From positions 84,716,103 through 84,780,102 of the forward strand of contig NC_134461.1 of NCBI RefSeq assembly GCF_047948215.1: 64,000 nucleotides of DNA, read 5' to 3'. The notes beneath the pieces were generated by a model. The model was not told the DNA's origin. It worked only from the letters and a program-made list of their open reading frames with translations, and searched no databases. Within the stretch, counting starts at the first letter, position 1; each line of letters begins with the position of its first letter. The stretch is from Lycorma delicatula. Taxonomy: Eukaryota; Arthropoda; Insecta; Hemiptera; Fulgoridae. A program made the position numbers and the translations under genes. Below are positions 1 through 14,800 of the stretch, piece after piece.

Positions 1-683
1 AATTTGTATATCAGTTATTTACTAACAGGTAATTTTTTGTCTCTAAAATTATATTGAACAATTTAGTTTTCTGTATATTTTTTAGTAGTGCAATTAATAT
101 GCACCACAGAGAAAGAAATATTTTTCAGCACAATTGTTTTTTTACATTGTTCAACATGTTAACTGTGAGTTTAGTAAAGGAATAATTATGAGGTTAGTAA
201 AGGAATACAGTCAAAAGTGATCTGTTTTTGCTAGTCTTCAATAGACCTTGTGCAATTTAGTCTGTTTAGATTAGCTATTTTCAGAAACTTTACTTTTAAA
301 ATGTCAGACAGTAGGCAGTAAATTAATCATATATTTGTACATAAATGCCTTATAATATAAATGTTAAAGTAGATATGTATACATGTTTTAAAATACATAA
401 TGTCAATTAAAATATATATTATGCAAGTTTGTCTCAAGAATAGCTGTACTGATTTTGTAAATTTAAATATATGTTGTACTTGCTTGAAATTACAAATTAT
501 CCCCTTCAAACTGCGAACTTTGGGAAGCTTATGTAGTTGTTTCAACATTCTTTCACTGATAGTAAAAATACATTGTCATTGTAGCAGTGGCCATTATAAA
601 AATATGGAAAACCAAATTTTTATAATTTCTTTTTATAAGTGTTCTTAACCTGTGGTTTTCAATTTATTTTATTTTTTTTGCAG
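1..683. other. AT-rich non-coding sequence, possibly intron of a plus-strand gene
   Basis: No convincing coding sequence is visible. If the splice acceptor ending at 683 is real, this stretch is the 3' part of an intron. The long T-rich run just before the CAG at 681-683 is a normal polypyrimidine tract. Confidence 0.3.
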
Positions 684-774
684 CCCCAAAATGGTGACCA
701 TCCAACTTCAGTTTGAAGTTAGAAAAGGAAGTTCTACTTCAACTAGATATTTACATTCTAAGAGGTGCACTTAG
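684..774 (+). CDS. Candidate terminal exon of an unidentified plus-strand gene
   Basis: A T-rich tract ends in a good acceptor (CAG at 681-683), followed by slightly GC-richer sequence. The splice phase is unknown, so two readings stay open. One frame ends QNGDHPTSV with a stop at 714-716, giving a C-terminus of the class I PDZ-ligand form (S/T-x-V). Another frame stays open to a TAG at 772-774 and reads PKMVTIQLQFEV onward. I do not recognise either tail. No upstream exon is in the window, so this rests only on the acceptor and local composition and may be chance. If real, the AT-rich sequence after it would be a long 3' UTR. Confidence 0.25.
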
Positions 775-3700
775 CCAGATCTTAGCAGTAGTAATGTTGA
801 AGTTTGGTAATGTTTTTCTTTACTAGAAAACCTTGAAAGCATAGTGTGAGCTAACATATTATCTTATGATATTGTGTACTCAGTTGTCTAAAGTGTCCAT
901 TTAGACTTGTTAGACATGTTTTCAAACTTGTTTAAAGACATTTTTACAAAACATGATGCTTTGATGATATAAATTTTTTTTCACAATGCCATTACAGTCT
1001 TAAAAAAAAATATGATTGATCATTGTTTACAATTCTAGCAATGCTTTCTTTGAACTGAAGATGTTTTGTTTCCCTTTTGACTCACAAACATACTTGTTAT
1101 AATTTTAACCAAAATATTTGTCTTAATTTTGAACCTTTACACCAAATTAATTTACTGATTAATTTTCAGTCAGTTTTTTGCTCCACAGACATTAAGTTTC
1201 TAATTTTGCAGAAATTCTTAACATGGCAAATTCTGTTAGAATTCTGTGAACTATATTCTTAATCAAGCATGTTATTTCCACAATCACCTGAGAGGGAATC
1301 TGTAGTCTTTTGTCATTGCCTCACATTCTTTCCATATTTTATAATTTGTAGATCAACCTTCCAAAATGACATTTGTCATTTTATCACCTCCCTTAGAAAG
1401 CTTTATGCTGATTAAAAATCAGTAGTTCTATTGAGAGTGGCAACCATAAACTAATTAAATGTCTGGCAGATTTGAGTTTCACACTATTTGATGGCATCCG
1501 TCGTTCAATATTTTCCTACAAAGCAAATGTAATTTGGTTATAAAACATGGTTATATATGAAGTAGTAATTACTTATGATTGACCCGACCAGTCTAGCTAA
1601 CAAAAGTATGGACATGTAGTCAAGGTGGTCATTACACTGATTTTGATATTCATCTCAGTGCTATACTGCCAAATCATATTTAAGAAGCGAATACATTTGT
1701 ATTTGGGACAAACTTTCATGTGTTGAGATTTTTGTAGGTTATTTGGTTAAAATAATAAATTTGGTCAACATAAAATTTCTTTATTAGCCTCATGACTGAA
1801 GATTTTTTGTTTTAAGTTTTTCATATTTAAATAGAATACAGAAAAAATAGTAAATCCACTGCCCTAAGATGTAATATTACTTTTAAGTTAATTTATTTTA
1901 TTTTCATTGAACTATTTAAAATTAGGTTATGACAAATTTTTGGAGAGGTATTATATACGTCAGCCTAATAGTGGCCTATGTTAGCCATTTTCTCTTGTAT
2001 TATATGTTAGTCTGTTGACTTTGTTAGTGGTCGTATATTATTAATTATATGTGGACATACTATTAAATAATGAAGAATATACTTTTTGTTCATAGATACA
2101 TATCGCTACTGTCACACTATTCCTGTTCATTTGTGTAAAACATTAGATTCCGTTACTGGCATTAATAGGACTAAACACTGACTGACCCAGATAGAATAAT
2201 TACCACCAGATTTCTTAACAAAACATAATCTAATAAAATTATTAAAAATAAAAATTATTTTTTCTTGTAATTTTTTTTAGTATTTCTGTAAACAAAGGCC
2301 TCAGGTGTACTTTGGTTTCCCTCCAGGTCTCAGTTGTATTAATATTTAATTGTTATTAAATTCTTGCATATATTTTTTTCTTACTATGTAAAGTAAACAC
2401 GTGATTGTTAGCTACACTAAAATAGTCTAAAAATACAGTAGGAAGTATTTCAGTGAAAATTAGATTATTCAAAGCATCAGTCTACACAAAATATCACTTA
2501 ACATCTCAAACTGATGTTTGTAATAGAAAGCGTGAAAGTTTTACATGGAACAAAATTGATTATAAATCTAACTATCCATAATAAGAGTAAATTTTGTTGG
2601 TTTTTAGTTGGTAGAATATGTTATTATGGGTATTAATGTTTGTATCTGCTATTCTTTCTCGGTAGCCATTTTTTTTCTTCAGTTTCATTAAGTGAATATT
2701 TGCTTTTTGATGAGACCTATCAATGGTGGTTTTACTATTATCTATCAGAGTTGCAAAAATTGTTGCAAGTTAACAACTTAGAAAAATGCTGATAAATTTG
2801 GTAATTGAAAATATTCTTTGAAACTTCACCATTGGTATGCTTGTGTGCAGTGTGCCTTATTCATTGATATTTAAATGCTAACTCGAAAAGGTAAATGTTT
2901 GACCATTAATGAAGTACAGCAATTCATTAAAATTAAAATAGTACTTAGTTATATAAAACACAGGACAACAGACTTTTATTTTATTTTTTTTTGTGCAAGC
3001 ACATAATTTTTAATTCATTATTTTACTATACACTACAGTTTAAGAACTATTTACTACGTTAACACTAAATTAAGGTAGTATGAAAAATGTAACTGGTTCC
3101 TGTCATTTTGCATTAAATTTTTTAAATATTGCCAGTGATAGAGGTCATTATGGTGTACTAAGATGCATATATTTGTTTTTATTTCTTCTTGATAATAAAT
3201 GATTGATTTATGTATAGTTAATCTGATGTTAATGTTTAATTTTCTCATATTAAATTTCCAGTTTCCAAAACGGGATTATTATATCCCCTAGAAGTGTATA
3301 CTAGTACATTCAAGGTACACCATAAAAATTGAGTTGAGAAGAAAAGAGCAGATTAGCGATGTGATATTCAACAAATTAATTTAATTTGGTGTTTGGCCGA
3401 ACAGTGGTGTAGTATTTCTACTTTTGATACGGAACATATTCAGCTCCTGCTTCAGACTTAGTATACTTCTATTTGTTACAAATATTCTATACCGTAATTT
3501 CATGTTCAAGATACATATATGTAGTGAAAAATGATTTATATTAATGAATGATTATGTTATTATTATATGATATAAATTACAATTATGTTATATATTACAG
3601 TGATATATTTTGTATATAAAAGCATTGATTTTAAAAATCTATATAACTATACACTATATTTAATCATGAACATTTTGCTTTTATAAAAGTTATATTTACA

Positions 3701-5879
3701 TAAATTTTCTGCCAAGTGAAAAAAATAAAGGCTTGGAACTGTTGCAGATGAGTATAAATGTTTAGATTAAGTCCTAATTAGTTAGAGGGAACCTTCCATA
3801 ATTTATTACTGGTAGAGAAGGAAACAGTTTATGTTTTATGGCATTTTAATTTTTATTGATATTTTAAATTTTATAGCAAATAAAAATAGTATAAATGCTC
3901 ATGCTATAATAAAATATTAAATTTATTTTTAATTAATTGTATCAACACCATTTTATTATATTACACAAATAAATAAAAGTATATATTTTTATGTAAATAT
4001 TTATTTAATATATACGTTTAATAAAAAATAATATGTATTTAGTGTTAGAATCAGCGATATTGTACACTATAGTTGTTACTTGTATATTCTATGATATCTT
4101 AATTATGTATATACTTTATATATATATTTAAATGTAATGTTTTATGTAGTTTTACATTAAAATTAATAATAAACTATTAGTTTCACAAAAATAAATATTA
4201 ATTTTTCTACAAAGGGTTTTTTTGCTCTGATTATATTATATAATTTATGTACAAATAATTAAGTTTATTTATATTTAGGAAATTAAAACCAGTGTTTATT
4301 GCTCTATATGTAGGTTTATATTTAATACATTCATATTTTTTATATCTAGAACTGTTAATATTTATTATTTTAGAAACTGTTTATTGCATTTTTAGCTGCT
4401 TTTAAAGCTGTTTATCTTTTTTTAGCTGTTTGTAACTTTTCTTTTATTAGTATCTATTATCTTATTATAATATAATTTATAATTTGGTTTTCTTATTTAA
4501 TTTAGTACAAATCTTATTTTTGGAGAGGAGGATTGTATTAAGACAAACTCATCATAATGTATGTAGAAGTTGAATTCAGATGAACTTTTATTTTTGTAGA
4601 GGATTAGTTATCTATAATTATACCATTAACTATATAAATAGTGTTGCCATGTTAGAAAAATTTTATAATTCTTTTAGATTGAGGGTCTGGTATGGCTCGC
4701 TTTGTATATTTATAGTTCCAAATTCTATTTATCTACTTTCTTATTCCAAAATTGTGGCAACGTGGCCGTATGTCTTAACGGTTCCATTTCTACTTACAGT
4801 TTTTCTAAGTATTTTAAATGTTGTTATCTGTTGTGTTATGTCACAGTCAGGTTGTGTTATATACATATAGTTCTCATTTTATTAGAAATTTTTTTTTAAC
4901 TAACATATTTCTTAACATATGAGAAAGTAGGCTCCAAGATTTAAAGATTCACCGTTAAATTCAGGGTAACGTAATATGAAATTCAGTTTCATGTTTAACC
5001 GTTATCAAATAGAACTTGTTTAACAAAATTTCAAAAGAATTATGATCAGTGAATAAGAATTAATATCATGTAGAGTTTGAGAAGTCATTACTTGGTCTAC
5101 ATTGCATATCATTGGACCAGTTGACTATTAAAACAAAATTGAACATTTTTATTATACTACATTTTTAACACAAATTATTATAATTTTAAAATAATAACAA
5201 CATTGTAGTTCTTATGAATTTTAAAATGAAAATGTTCTGTAAGATTGAAAAAGTGCAGAATTATTTAAAAATCAGTGTGTTAGTAGTTGATGAATAAAGT
5301 AGAGTAATAAATAAATAGGTATGTACTATTATTATTGTCGTAACACTGGTTAAAATCCTAAATTTATCTGATATAAAAAATATATTCCACTGGCAGAACA
5401 ATAAAGTGGTTGGAGATTCTGCAGTTTGTTAAAACATGATACAGAACTAGGGGTCCTTCTCTTTCTCTTTTAATTTTGTTTTTTATATCCTCTAACACTT
5501 TTGACTTTTATTGTTAGGCTGATACGATATTATATCAGCCCATTCAACAATCTATATCAACTTCAACTGTGTTATCAATGTATATCTTTCTTCTATCATA
5601 AATTTAAATTCATCACAAATATGTCAAATGTCAGATTGAAGTTTTCCAAAAAATAAAGGTAGTTTTTAATATTAATATTCATTAGTATTGGCCTGCATAC
5701 AATTCTTTAGTTTATTTTGTTAAATATGTCTGATTCATATTTTACTAGGCACAATATGTGTGCATTTTCTTAATAGAAAGCTCTGGGGACAGAAACTTAA
5801 TTTCGACAAGCATTCCTTGAATAATGTATTTCCTAGTCTGGAAAGGTTTTATGTGATCTTTCATTACATGACTGCCCAA
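775..5879. other. Gene-poor AT-rich stretch
   Basis: Only short, low-complexity reading frames with A/T-driven composition are seen on either strand. Many AATAAA-like motifs occur, as expected from base content. It could be 3' UTR of the candidate gene ending near 774, or intergenic DNA. A small hairpin (GGCTGATA ... TATCAGCC) lies near 5517-5540. Confidence 0.5.
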
Positions 5880-6010
5880 AAAGGAGTGTAATGTATTTAG
5901 GGTGTATGTATGTTTGTTCTACCGTAGCAGCTCAACTGCTGAACCGATTTATATGTATGAACCCGCATTGGAATTCTTACATTACTGGGAGTGTTGTAGG
6001 CTTTATAAAT
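5880..6010 (+). repeat. Degenerate interspersed repeat, possible Helitron-type terminal fragment
   Basis: The stretch has a recognisable insect repeat style: TATGTTTGTTCTACC, then a CTGAACCGATTT phrase, then ACCCGCATTGGAATTC. It resembles in wording the 5' end of the Helitron at 20008 (CTGCACCGATTGAGCTC, then ACCCGCATCAAAAATT). It is slightly GC-richer than its surroundings and ends in a TA microsatellite. The assignment is inferred from phrase similarity only. Confidence 0.35.
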
Positions 6011-6031
6011 ATGTATATATATATATATATG
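6011..6031. repeat. (TA)n microsatellite
   Basis: Simple alternating TA run interrupted by one G. Confidence 0.9.
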
Positions 6032-9000
6032 TTTAAATAAATTAAAAAAATTATACTTTGTAGTCACCTGTACGCTCTTTAATTATCCTATATTAAAGAG
6101 CAATGTTTTTTTGGCAGTCATGTTTGTTTTTAATATTTATTTTATAAACAATTTCTTTTGGATTTTTATTCACTTTCTAATCTACAGATTTTTCTAAGGA
6201 AACATTCCCACACAACATATATGTTATATGGTTATGTTTGTAGGAATCTTGTCAGTTGTCTATCGAATCATTAAAATTCTTTATTGATGGTAAACACTTT
6301 GAGTATATCTATTTTGATGACATTGATTACATTCTAGAATAAGTTTTCCTTTCTTTGAAATATATGCTTTGCCAGTTTTTAGGTTTTACATCCTAACTTA
6401 TTTTTCTAACTGTTTTCAGTTTCTGCTTTTTCATTTTCAATTAAAATTTAAATCGATGTCTGAACCATTCATCATATTTTATTAGGCTGTTGATGAACAC
6501 AACATGCTTAGAGATTATGTACATTGTAATGAGCTTGCATTCATTAATATGAGAGATTGAAAAGCAGATGTATCAGTTAGTGCTAATCATTTTTATATTT
6601 TTGTGCCTAACAAATCTATACCAACTACAGGAAAACACATGTATTAGGAGATTCACAGCAGAAATTAATAAAATGGTTCTTTCTGATTTTCAACCTATTC
6701 AGCTTAGGTGATTGTAGGTATTCAGAAAGCATTAATAATCTTTCATAAATTTGGTCTTTACTTAATTTTTATTCTTAGGTCTTCAGTTATAGCAGTAGTA
6801 TCACTTTTATAAAATATTTCTAAGTCATCATTCTTTGATTATCATGGTGTGAAAAAAGTAACTCAAAATAATTAAAAATCAATCAGAATTATCTACATTG
6901 TTACTGAAACAATTATAATATTGTCAGCCTGTTATGATGAAATTATTTTTCATTATACCAATTTTACTTAATACCGATGTTTGCTTAATTGATACTCTAA
7001 CATTTTGTCAAATCAATAAGAAGAGTAGGAATGCATTAATTTTTAATGGGGTAAAATTTATTAGCCAATTAAATTCTATTAACTAATTTTTATTTAAAAT
7101 TATTTTTTGTATTTATCTTATTACTAGTAATATTATTTATGATAGATTATTATGAGATGTAGATTATATTTAATTACAGAATGGTACGCAAAAGTAGTCC
7201 AGGCGCATAGCATATGTGGATACACATATAAAATAGAGGACCTAATAATTAAAGAACCATTATTACTGTACTGTAAGAATCGTTGGTATGGTTATTCGGT
7301 TATCTACTTCAATTAGAATGATTTTTTTCTGGGGTAATTATTTTTGATTCAAATTCTATTTGATATTTTTGTTAGGTTTGTTTGAATTCATTTGGTTAAT
7401 GAAGTTGATATTTTTTTTTTAGTGTATTTATCATTATTATGTTAATCAGTTTTTTGATGCTATTGGTAATTAGTGTGTCCTTTTATTTTATATATTTGCT
7501 GTGACAACTTTCATGTTGAATTCTTTAGACTTTTGTAATGCTTCAGTAAACATCCTCAATAACAAGCAGCATACATTTGTAGGAAGATAATGTTTTGGAA
7601 CATTAGGCACAGAGCCTATATGTTACATTTCATAATTAATTATATGGTATTATCTAGAAATTGTTCTAAAATGGGTTTCTTTAACAGAACCTGCCCCTTT
7701 GATAATTGCAGTTCTTTTTCTCTCAAGTGTACTTTACATATCTCTGGACAGTGCTGTTAGCTCAATATATTATTCAAATGTGTAATGATGATAGCAAACT
7801 GTCAAATTGATATAAATACAGCAAAGAAAGATGCAAGTGATGGTCAGGCTGCTTTTAGTGTTCCATCTTGTACTATTTAAAAAAAAAGTATATATATATA
7901 TATATATACCAGTAATGAATTATTTCTTAGTGTAATTTATGATAAGGATTTAGCTTAAATAATTATGGTCAGTTAGCAGTACATTATTTCATACTGTAAA
8001 TATGTAATTAAAGTTAGTAGTAATTGTATACTATTCGTATGTTGTTTAAAATATCTAAATTAATTACTCCCAAACTTGCAAAAATTTTATTTATATTTTT
8101 CACACATTTATTTTTTCATGTATGTTATAAACATCTCTTGTTTAAAAATACTTTTATTCATTTTTTCAACCGCCATAGTAATTTGTATAGAGGTTTTCCA
8201 AAAATAATATAATACCAAATGGGAGGTGGTTTGATAATTTTGTTAAAAAGTATGAGGAGTTAACTGGCAATTTAATATTCTGGAGATAACTGTTAACATT
8301 TTCATTAAAATTTCTGAACATCAGAATCCCTAATAACATAAAATTATAATTAAAGTTATGAATTTAAAATGTAATTGCTATTGTGAAATAGAAGGAATGT
8401 TTATAAGTGTTACATTTCTTAGAAAAACCACTTATTTTAATTGTCAATTCATATTTTCCAGATACTAAATTAAAAATAATTATATGTTTGTGAGTATTAA
8501 ATGCTAATCAGTTTTAATTTTGTGCATGTGGAGATGTTTTATCACGAATATTTATTATTCCATTACAGGTTTGCTTTCAATAGTTCAAGAAAAGTTGCAA
8601 ATTGTTTATGGTGTTAGAATTTTTAGACTACATCTGTTCTCAATAACTAGTTAAAAAAAATTTTAATCTCTTTAAAGATTTTATTATTTAAATCAAGATT
8701 GTGGGACTTGGATGTCATGTGACTATGAAGAATTACGACTCATTCAGCTTTACAAGTGTGTAAGGCTCATAGAATATGTATAAAGAAATACAAGTTTTCT
8801 CATAAATTGGATTAACATGGAAAAATAATCGTAAATAAAAAGATGTGTTGTCAGAATTACAATTTCTGGTTCCCTGCATCGGGCTTCAACAACATTCATT
8901 ATTTCTCTGCTCTCAGATTTTAATGATCAGTAACAACTTACAGAAAATTAATGATTTTTTAATTCATTGTTACTTCTTGGATTTGATATCAGTTCTTTAA

Positions 9001-9550
9001 AATTTATACAGTTCTTCATGTATAATACAATTTGAAATAAAAATTTACAGGGTTAATAATAGTTAACTAATTTGAAAAAATCAGCTGTTTTTCTTTAGTT
9101 TGGGTTAATTGACATTCATAATAACATACTAAACATGGGGAGATAAGGTATTGGATAAAAAGATATTTATTTTGGCCTAGTAATTCGTGTAAAATTTTTA
9201 ATCTTCAACCATTAAAAAATTAAAGGAGATTAAAGATTTTCTTTTAGTATGAATCATTAAAATTATTGATCAATCTAGTCTTGGATTTGATTACTTGCTA
9301 GGATGTGATATTTTTTTCTCCAATCATTTCATCCATATCAACTTCCTTGTTAAAATAAATGTTTAGCATATTCGAACTTGTAATAAAATAAAACTTGAAA
9401 AATTACTACTTTTTACACAATATTGCAGCCTAAGAAAAAATTTACTGCTGAAAGTAAATTTGTTTGCATCATTGAAAACTTACAAAATTGAGATTAGAAA
9501 AAAGTTTTAATTTTGAACGTTTTTGTAATGAATGTTTTAATCTAACAACG
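6032..9550. other. Gene-poor AT-rich stretch
   Basis: No coding exon can be supported. A small frame ending at 7880 opens after a weak CAG acceptor but has a poor pyrimidine tract, so it is not called. Confidence 0.5.
7889..7908. repeat. (TA)n microsatellite
   Basis: Uninterrupted TA dinucleotide run. Confidence 0.9.
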
Positions 9551-9552
9551 TA

Positions 9553-10860
9553 CAAGGTGTGTTCAAAAAGTAATGAGAATTTTAGTTTTTTGGAAAGAAT
9601 TTTATTTACTCATCTACATTAATGTTTTCCCCTTCGAAATAGTCCCCATTAGATTATATAATTATGCCAGCGCCTTTTCTAATCCCCAAAACATTTCTGG
9701 AACTCGACTTTGGAATAGTGTTCAGCGATTCACTTTTAATCTCATCTATGCTTGTAAAATGACAGTAAACGCCTAATCCAGAACAGCAAAAAAATAATAA
9801 ACCATAAATAAACCCGAACACAAGGTTCTCTTTATTTTTGAAAAAAAGTCACACGGGGCCATATCTGGCAAATGGGATATCATTACAGTGTTGTTTTTGG
9901 CTAAAAATTGACAAACAAGCAATGAAGTGTGAGCAGGCGCATTATGATGGTGCAAAAGCTATGAATTGTTTTGTCACAAATCTAGGTGTTTTTTTGGATT
10001 ACTTCATGCAAACTGCGTTGAACTTGTAGGTAATACTCCTTATTGATCGTTTGACCTTGTGGCAAGAACTCATGATGCACTATGCCGTTAAAATCAAAGA
10101 ACATGGTGAACATAACCTTGACATTCGACAATACTTGTCAAGTTTTTTCAGTTTTGGTGATCCAGACTGCCTCCACTGGGATGATTGAGCCATAGTTTTG
10201 ACATCATATCCATAAACCCATGTTTCATCACTTGTTATGACACATTTCAGTAGTTCTGCATTGTTGTTGACTTCATTTAGTGACTCCTGAGCAACTTCCA
10301 TTCACCACTGTTTTTGTTCGAAATTCAACAATTTCGGAACTAATTTTGCTGTCACATGTTTCATACCCAAAACATTCAAAAAAATTTCATGGCATGAACC
10401 AGTTGATATCCCAACATCATCAGCAACTTCTCTGATTGTGATTCGTCGATCATTCATAATCATTTCTTTTACTTTTTCCATGTTTTCATCGGTTGTTGAT
10501 GTGTTGGGGCATCCGGGGAGAGCTCATCATCTTCAACGTGTTCACGACCTTCTTTGAAATGCTTATACCACTCATAAACTGTTGCTTTACTCACCGCAGA
10601 CTTGCCAAAAGCCGATATTTAACATTTTTAAAACATTACATATTTTATTGCATTCTTATAGCAAAATTTAATATAAATTCTCTGATCCATTATTTATACA
10701 AATAAAAAATGCTGATCGTACCAAAACACATGTTATCCTTTTGACAGCTGACAACAGAGTAAACATCCAATATTACTAAAAATGTAGATACTTTTCAGAC
10801 ATGTTTACTAATACAACCCACAAAATTTCAAAATTCTCATTACTTTTTGAACATACCTTG
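9553..10860 (-). mobile_element. Full-length decayed mariner element
   Basis: The terminal inverted repeats match in 29 of the first 30 bases: CAAGGTGTGTTCAAAAAG on the left, and CAAGGTATGTTCAAAAAG when the right end is read on the minus strand. A TA dinucleotide flanks each end (9551-9552 and 10861-10862), the target duplication typical of the Tc1/mariner group. The length of about 1.3 kb is normal for a complete mariner. The transposase runs on the minus strand and is broken. The ends are better preserved than the coding region. Confidence 0.93.
9840..10690 (-). pseudogene. Mariner transposase pseudogene
   Basis: Cut-and-paste DNA transposase acting on the flanking terminal repeats. Reading the minus strand from an ATG at 10690, the N-terminal helix-turn-helix domain is visible (AVSKATVYEWYKHFKEGRE). 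It is followed by the linker (NDRRITIREVADDVGIS) and the first catalytic block (ITSDETWVYGYDVK, near 10240-10200). The second block reads HHHNAPAHTS, where the family has HDNAPAHTS, so its aspartate is lost. The third block reads LPDMAPCDFFSK. Early stops and frameshifts separate the blocks. The protein cannot be made, and one catalytic Asp is replaced by His. Assignment to mariner is firm; I do not assign a subfamily. Confidence 0.9.
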
Positions 10861-10862
10861 TA

Positions 10863-11813
10863 AATAGAGCTACCAGGGTTCTCTCGCTTGCTCATCTATT
10901 TTATTCATTAATAAGATTCTAGAAATTGTATGGAATAATTTATCATTAGGAAGAGATGTTGCTTTATAAGAATAAGGGTTCTAACTTTAGTCAATGATCA
11001 AATAAAATAAATTCACTGGATCCATTTAAAATTTTAAGAAAGCTTAGGGTAAAACAAAACTATATTAACAACATTGGTTGACAACAGTCAGTTAGAATAA
11101 AACTGATTAATAATAGACAAACAAAGGCCAAAATAAATGATTATTAAAACATATTTTACTTAATATTACTGAAACTACAGTTGTGCGTTAAATTTTAAAT
11201 ATATGAGAAGAAATTAAAAATTTTTTTGTGGAAGGCCATTAGAAATAAATATAAAGTGAGCTATATTAATCTTGTAGTTTAATTGATTTTATCTGGACAT
11301 TTACACAAAATATTTTCAGTATTTTATTGGAATATCCCTGTGGGTTAAAAGAAATTATTTTTGTAGTTAAAAAAACTCATTTCTATTGATTTGAAATCGT
11401 ATTTACATACCGTTAAAATTGTTCAACTAATGTTCATAAAGGAAAAAATTTGTAGGAATATGTTTTGATGTTTCTAAGAAATAAAAAAAATTTGTTTTTT
11501 CAGCAAAAGAAAACTATATAACTTTATATTTCAGTTAGAAACCATCATGTCTTGATTCACTTAATAATGTATTAACAGGTAAACTTTTATCAGTACAGCA
11601 AAATTACTTATAAATTTAATTAATTTACGTTGTGATTACTATGTGTTTTACAAAATATTATTAAATTATGAATAGAATAATTGCTGTAATTAAGTTTTTC
11701 ATTGTAAACTTGTTTACCTAGCTTGCTGAAAATTGTACTGAGTATAAAACAGGAGGAGCTCTTTGAGAGACCATTTTCATGGTGCCACCATAAAAATCCT
11801 TATTAAAAATAAA

Positions 11814-11858
<45 letters not shown>

Positions 11859-14800
11859 AATAATATAATATGCAGAATTAAATCTTTATTGTTTTCAATT
11901 GAATACTTTTCTTCATGTAGTTAACAAAGTAAGTTATATTCTGCTCCTGGTGTACAATTAACCAATATAACGGAAATTCTCTAGTCCAGTTTTACTTTCA
12001 CATTTTTAATGCAGTTGTTTAAATTTCATCTAAATATCAGAAAATTTTCTCATTTTATAGGTATTCCATAATAATGATTTTTTATTAAGTTCAGAATGTT
12101 TATTCTGAAACTAAGTTGTATATTTGTACAAATAAACTCAAATAAAAATATATATTTACACAGTTAAAACTGATGGAGTGTTAAATAATGGAAGAAAATA
12201 GGTATTTGGCTTACTTCATTTGTTAAAATATTAGTACAAGTTTAAAATTTTTTGGTTAATGCTCTTTAAAACCATATATTGTAAATTTCAGAGTAAATTT
12301 ATTGGGAAGTTTACTTTCACATTTTTGCTTGACATATTTAAGTAGTCATCCCTAATAAACTAATAATTTGGTAATCGTTCATCAATTGAATAAGTATTAT
12401 CACTGATTTTGTGAGTACAATAAATTATTTTTTGTCACTTAACTTTTTCTTCTGTTTTAGAAATAAAGAGCCTTACATATTCATATATGTTCTTTTTTAT
12501 CAGTATATCTTACGTTATTTAAAAGTTATAAAACACTTCATTCGCTATTTTAATATATTCTGATGAAGTTTTCTACAAAGATTTTTATGAAAAGTTGGTT
12601 TAGTTGCAGACCAATCAATCATTGTCAACTTTAATTAAATAACATCCAGAGACCTTTTAAGTTATTCAACAAGAATCATACATTTTCATATTTTAATTGA
12701 CTAGTGTAAGAAGCAAAGTTCTTTGATAAATAATTTTAAAATCACTGGATCCAATGATCAGATTAATGTAATCACATTTTGAGGTAGATTCTTTCATTTT
12801 TAGAGTTTATATGTTGTTATTGGGGTGGGGATTTCTAATTTCAAGTCTTCATTAGGCAAGGCATTATCAGATGTAAATAACTCATTTGTAATTAAAAAAA
12901 AAAAAAATTGGATGTCGACCAGTTAATATAAGATAGATTGATAAATTTTGAAATACTAAGAATAATTCATGTATTTTAGAATTGTTAATCATCTCTCAGT
13001 TGATCCAAACTGCTTTATTCTGATTATGATTAGTGAGTCAATCCATATGCCAGTTTGCTAAAACTGGTGGTGCCAGTGTCACACAGTTCAATAAAAATTT
13101 GACGTATAAGCATTATTGGAACAACAATTTTATAAGACAGATTACCTTAAATAATTTTAAGGTATTCTTGAAAACACATTTTTGTATTTTAAAGTATGTG
13201 ATGATTGCAGGTGAATTTTTTGCAATTGATAATGAGTTGACAAATCCTGTCCCACATCTTAAATTGTGTTAAATCTATCAAACGAAGTTCTTGTTGCAAC
13301 TTAATTGGTTGTAGACATATTTAACTCTAAGTACACAATTACCCCTTGAAATTTGATTTAGTTCAACCTGTTAATTTGGATAAAGCATTCACTTTTTCTT
13401 GTCAAGATCTTTGTAAATGGATATTTTCTTTGTTTTCAGCTTAATATATTTTATCATCATTCATTTATCAAATTATTGTTTAGAATTTATTGCTATTTGA
13501 TACCAAAATTTATGTTATTTATTAATGATTTCACTTTACATGATGTTATATACGTATTTAAATTAAAACCTTTTAAATGCCGACTAATCAACATTACTTA
13601 GTATTAGTAGTTGCATTATAAACAGATAATTTTGGTTTTTGTGTTGAGTCAGTATAACACATTCCAAGACATAAAATGAATTTCCAGATCATCACTAACA
13701 AATATGAACATGTCTACTATGTTAGATTTAAAAAGAGTAAAGAATATATGTTTCTTTATATTAAAACATATATATTCTGTTTACTTAATATACACTGTTT
13801 TAATTTTCCTTATAATATTAACATTTTAATACCACTGATTTATTAAATAATTTTAACAATTTGCATCCTGGCAGTTAAATGTAGTGTATTTATTTAAAAA
13901 CTTTATCGCTTAACTGCTTTTTTTGTTTTGTCATTATCTTATGCTGAGAATCTCTGCTTCTTCAGAATTGATTTTTTTAATATGACAAATCAATAAACAT
14001 AATTAAATTTTTAAATTATATATAGGAGTTTACTTTCTCTCAGTCATTGAAGTCAGATTTCAGTTTTGATTATCTAGCTCTACAATTTAAATTATTCCTT
14101 TATTTGTTAAATTAAAAAAAAAGTGAGGTCAGAAGAGTAAAGTGGTCTGTGAAAGTACTTGGCACGAATAAAAGTAAAAAAAACAGTAAGCAATAACATT
14201 TTTTAATCAATTACCGTCTACTGCATTATTAAATTATAGTTAACTGCAGCTGTAATTATTTTTGTACGGTCTTATATTTAACTATAAATTATGTCTTCCC
14301 CTAAACAGAAATAAATGTTGTTTATATTTTGAGTTACAATTAAAAAAAAAAGGATTTTCAATCTCCAGGATAAAAAATTACCATGCTGATAATATATATT
14401 CAGTTTTATAGAAATTTGGTATATTTATTGTTGTATTGTATGTACTAATACAGTGTGCTCATAAATAAAATTTTCATGAGTTTATTTTGAGCTTAAATTC
14501 TGAAGATAAAAGCAATTTAATAGAAAATGTATTATAATTTTTATGTTACATAATGTTACAATGAAACCATCTACCTCTACCCTTGGATGCAAACCTAGTC
14601 AGAAAAATCTTCCAGTATTTATCCTAATAAGTTGGCAGGTATGCATATTTGGGTTACATTATAATGTTTTTAATTTTCATTGTAATATTATTTTTATATT
14701 TATATCCTATATATTTAGTTATAATTACGTACATTAGTACATGTTGTATTGATATTATTTCGGATATACTTCAATGGTGCTCTGTTGTAAAATCTGATAT

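Noticed and set aside
4580..4870. 96-codon frame with hydrophobic segments
   Set aside because: T-rich DNA gives hydrophobic chance frames; no family resemblance or conserved motif.
7822..7880. Terminal exon KKDASDGQAAFSVPSCTI
   Set aside because: The preceding CAG lacks a pyrimidine tract, and the same frame is open upstream of it; no further support.
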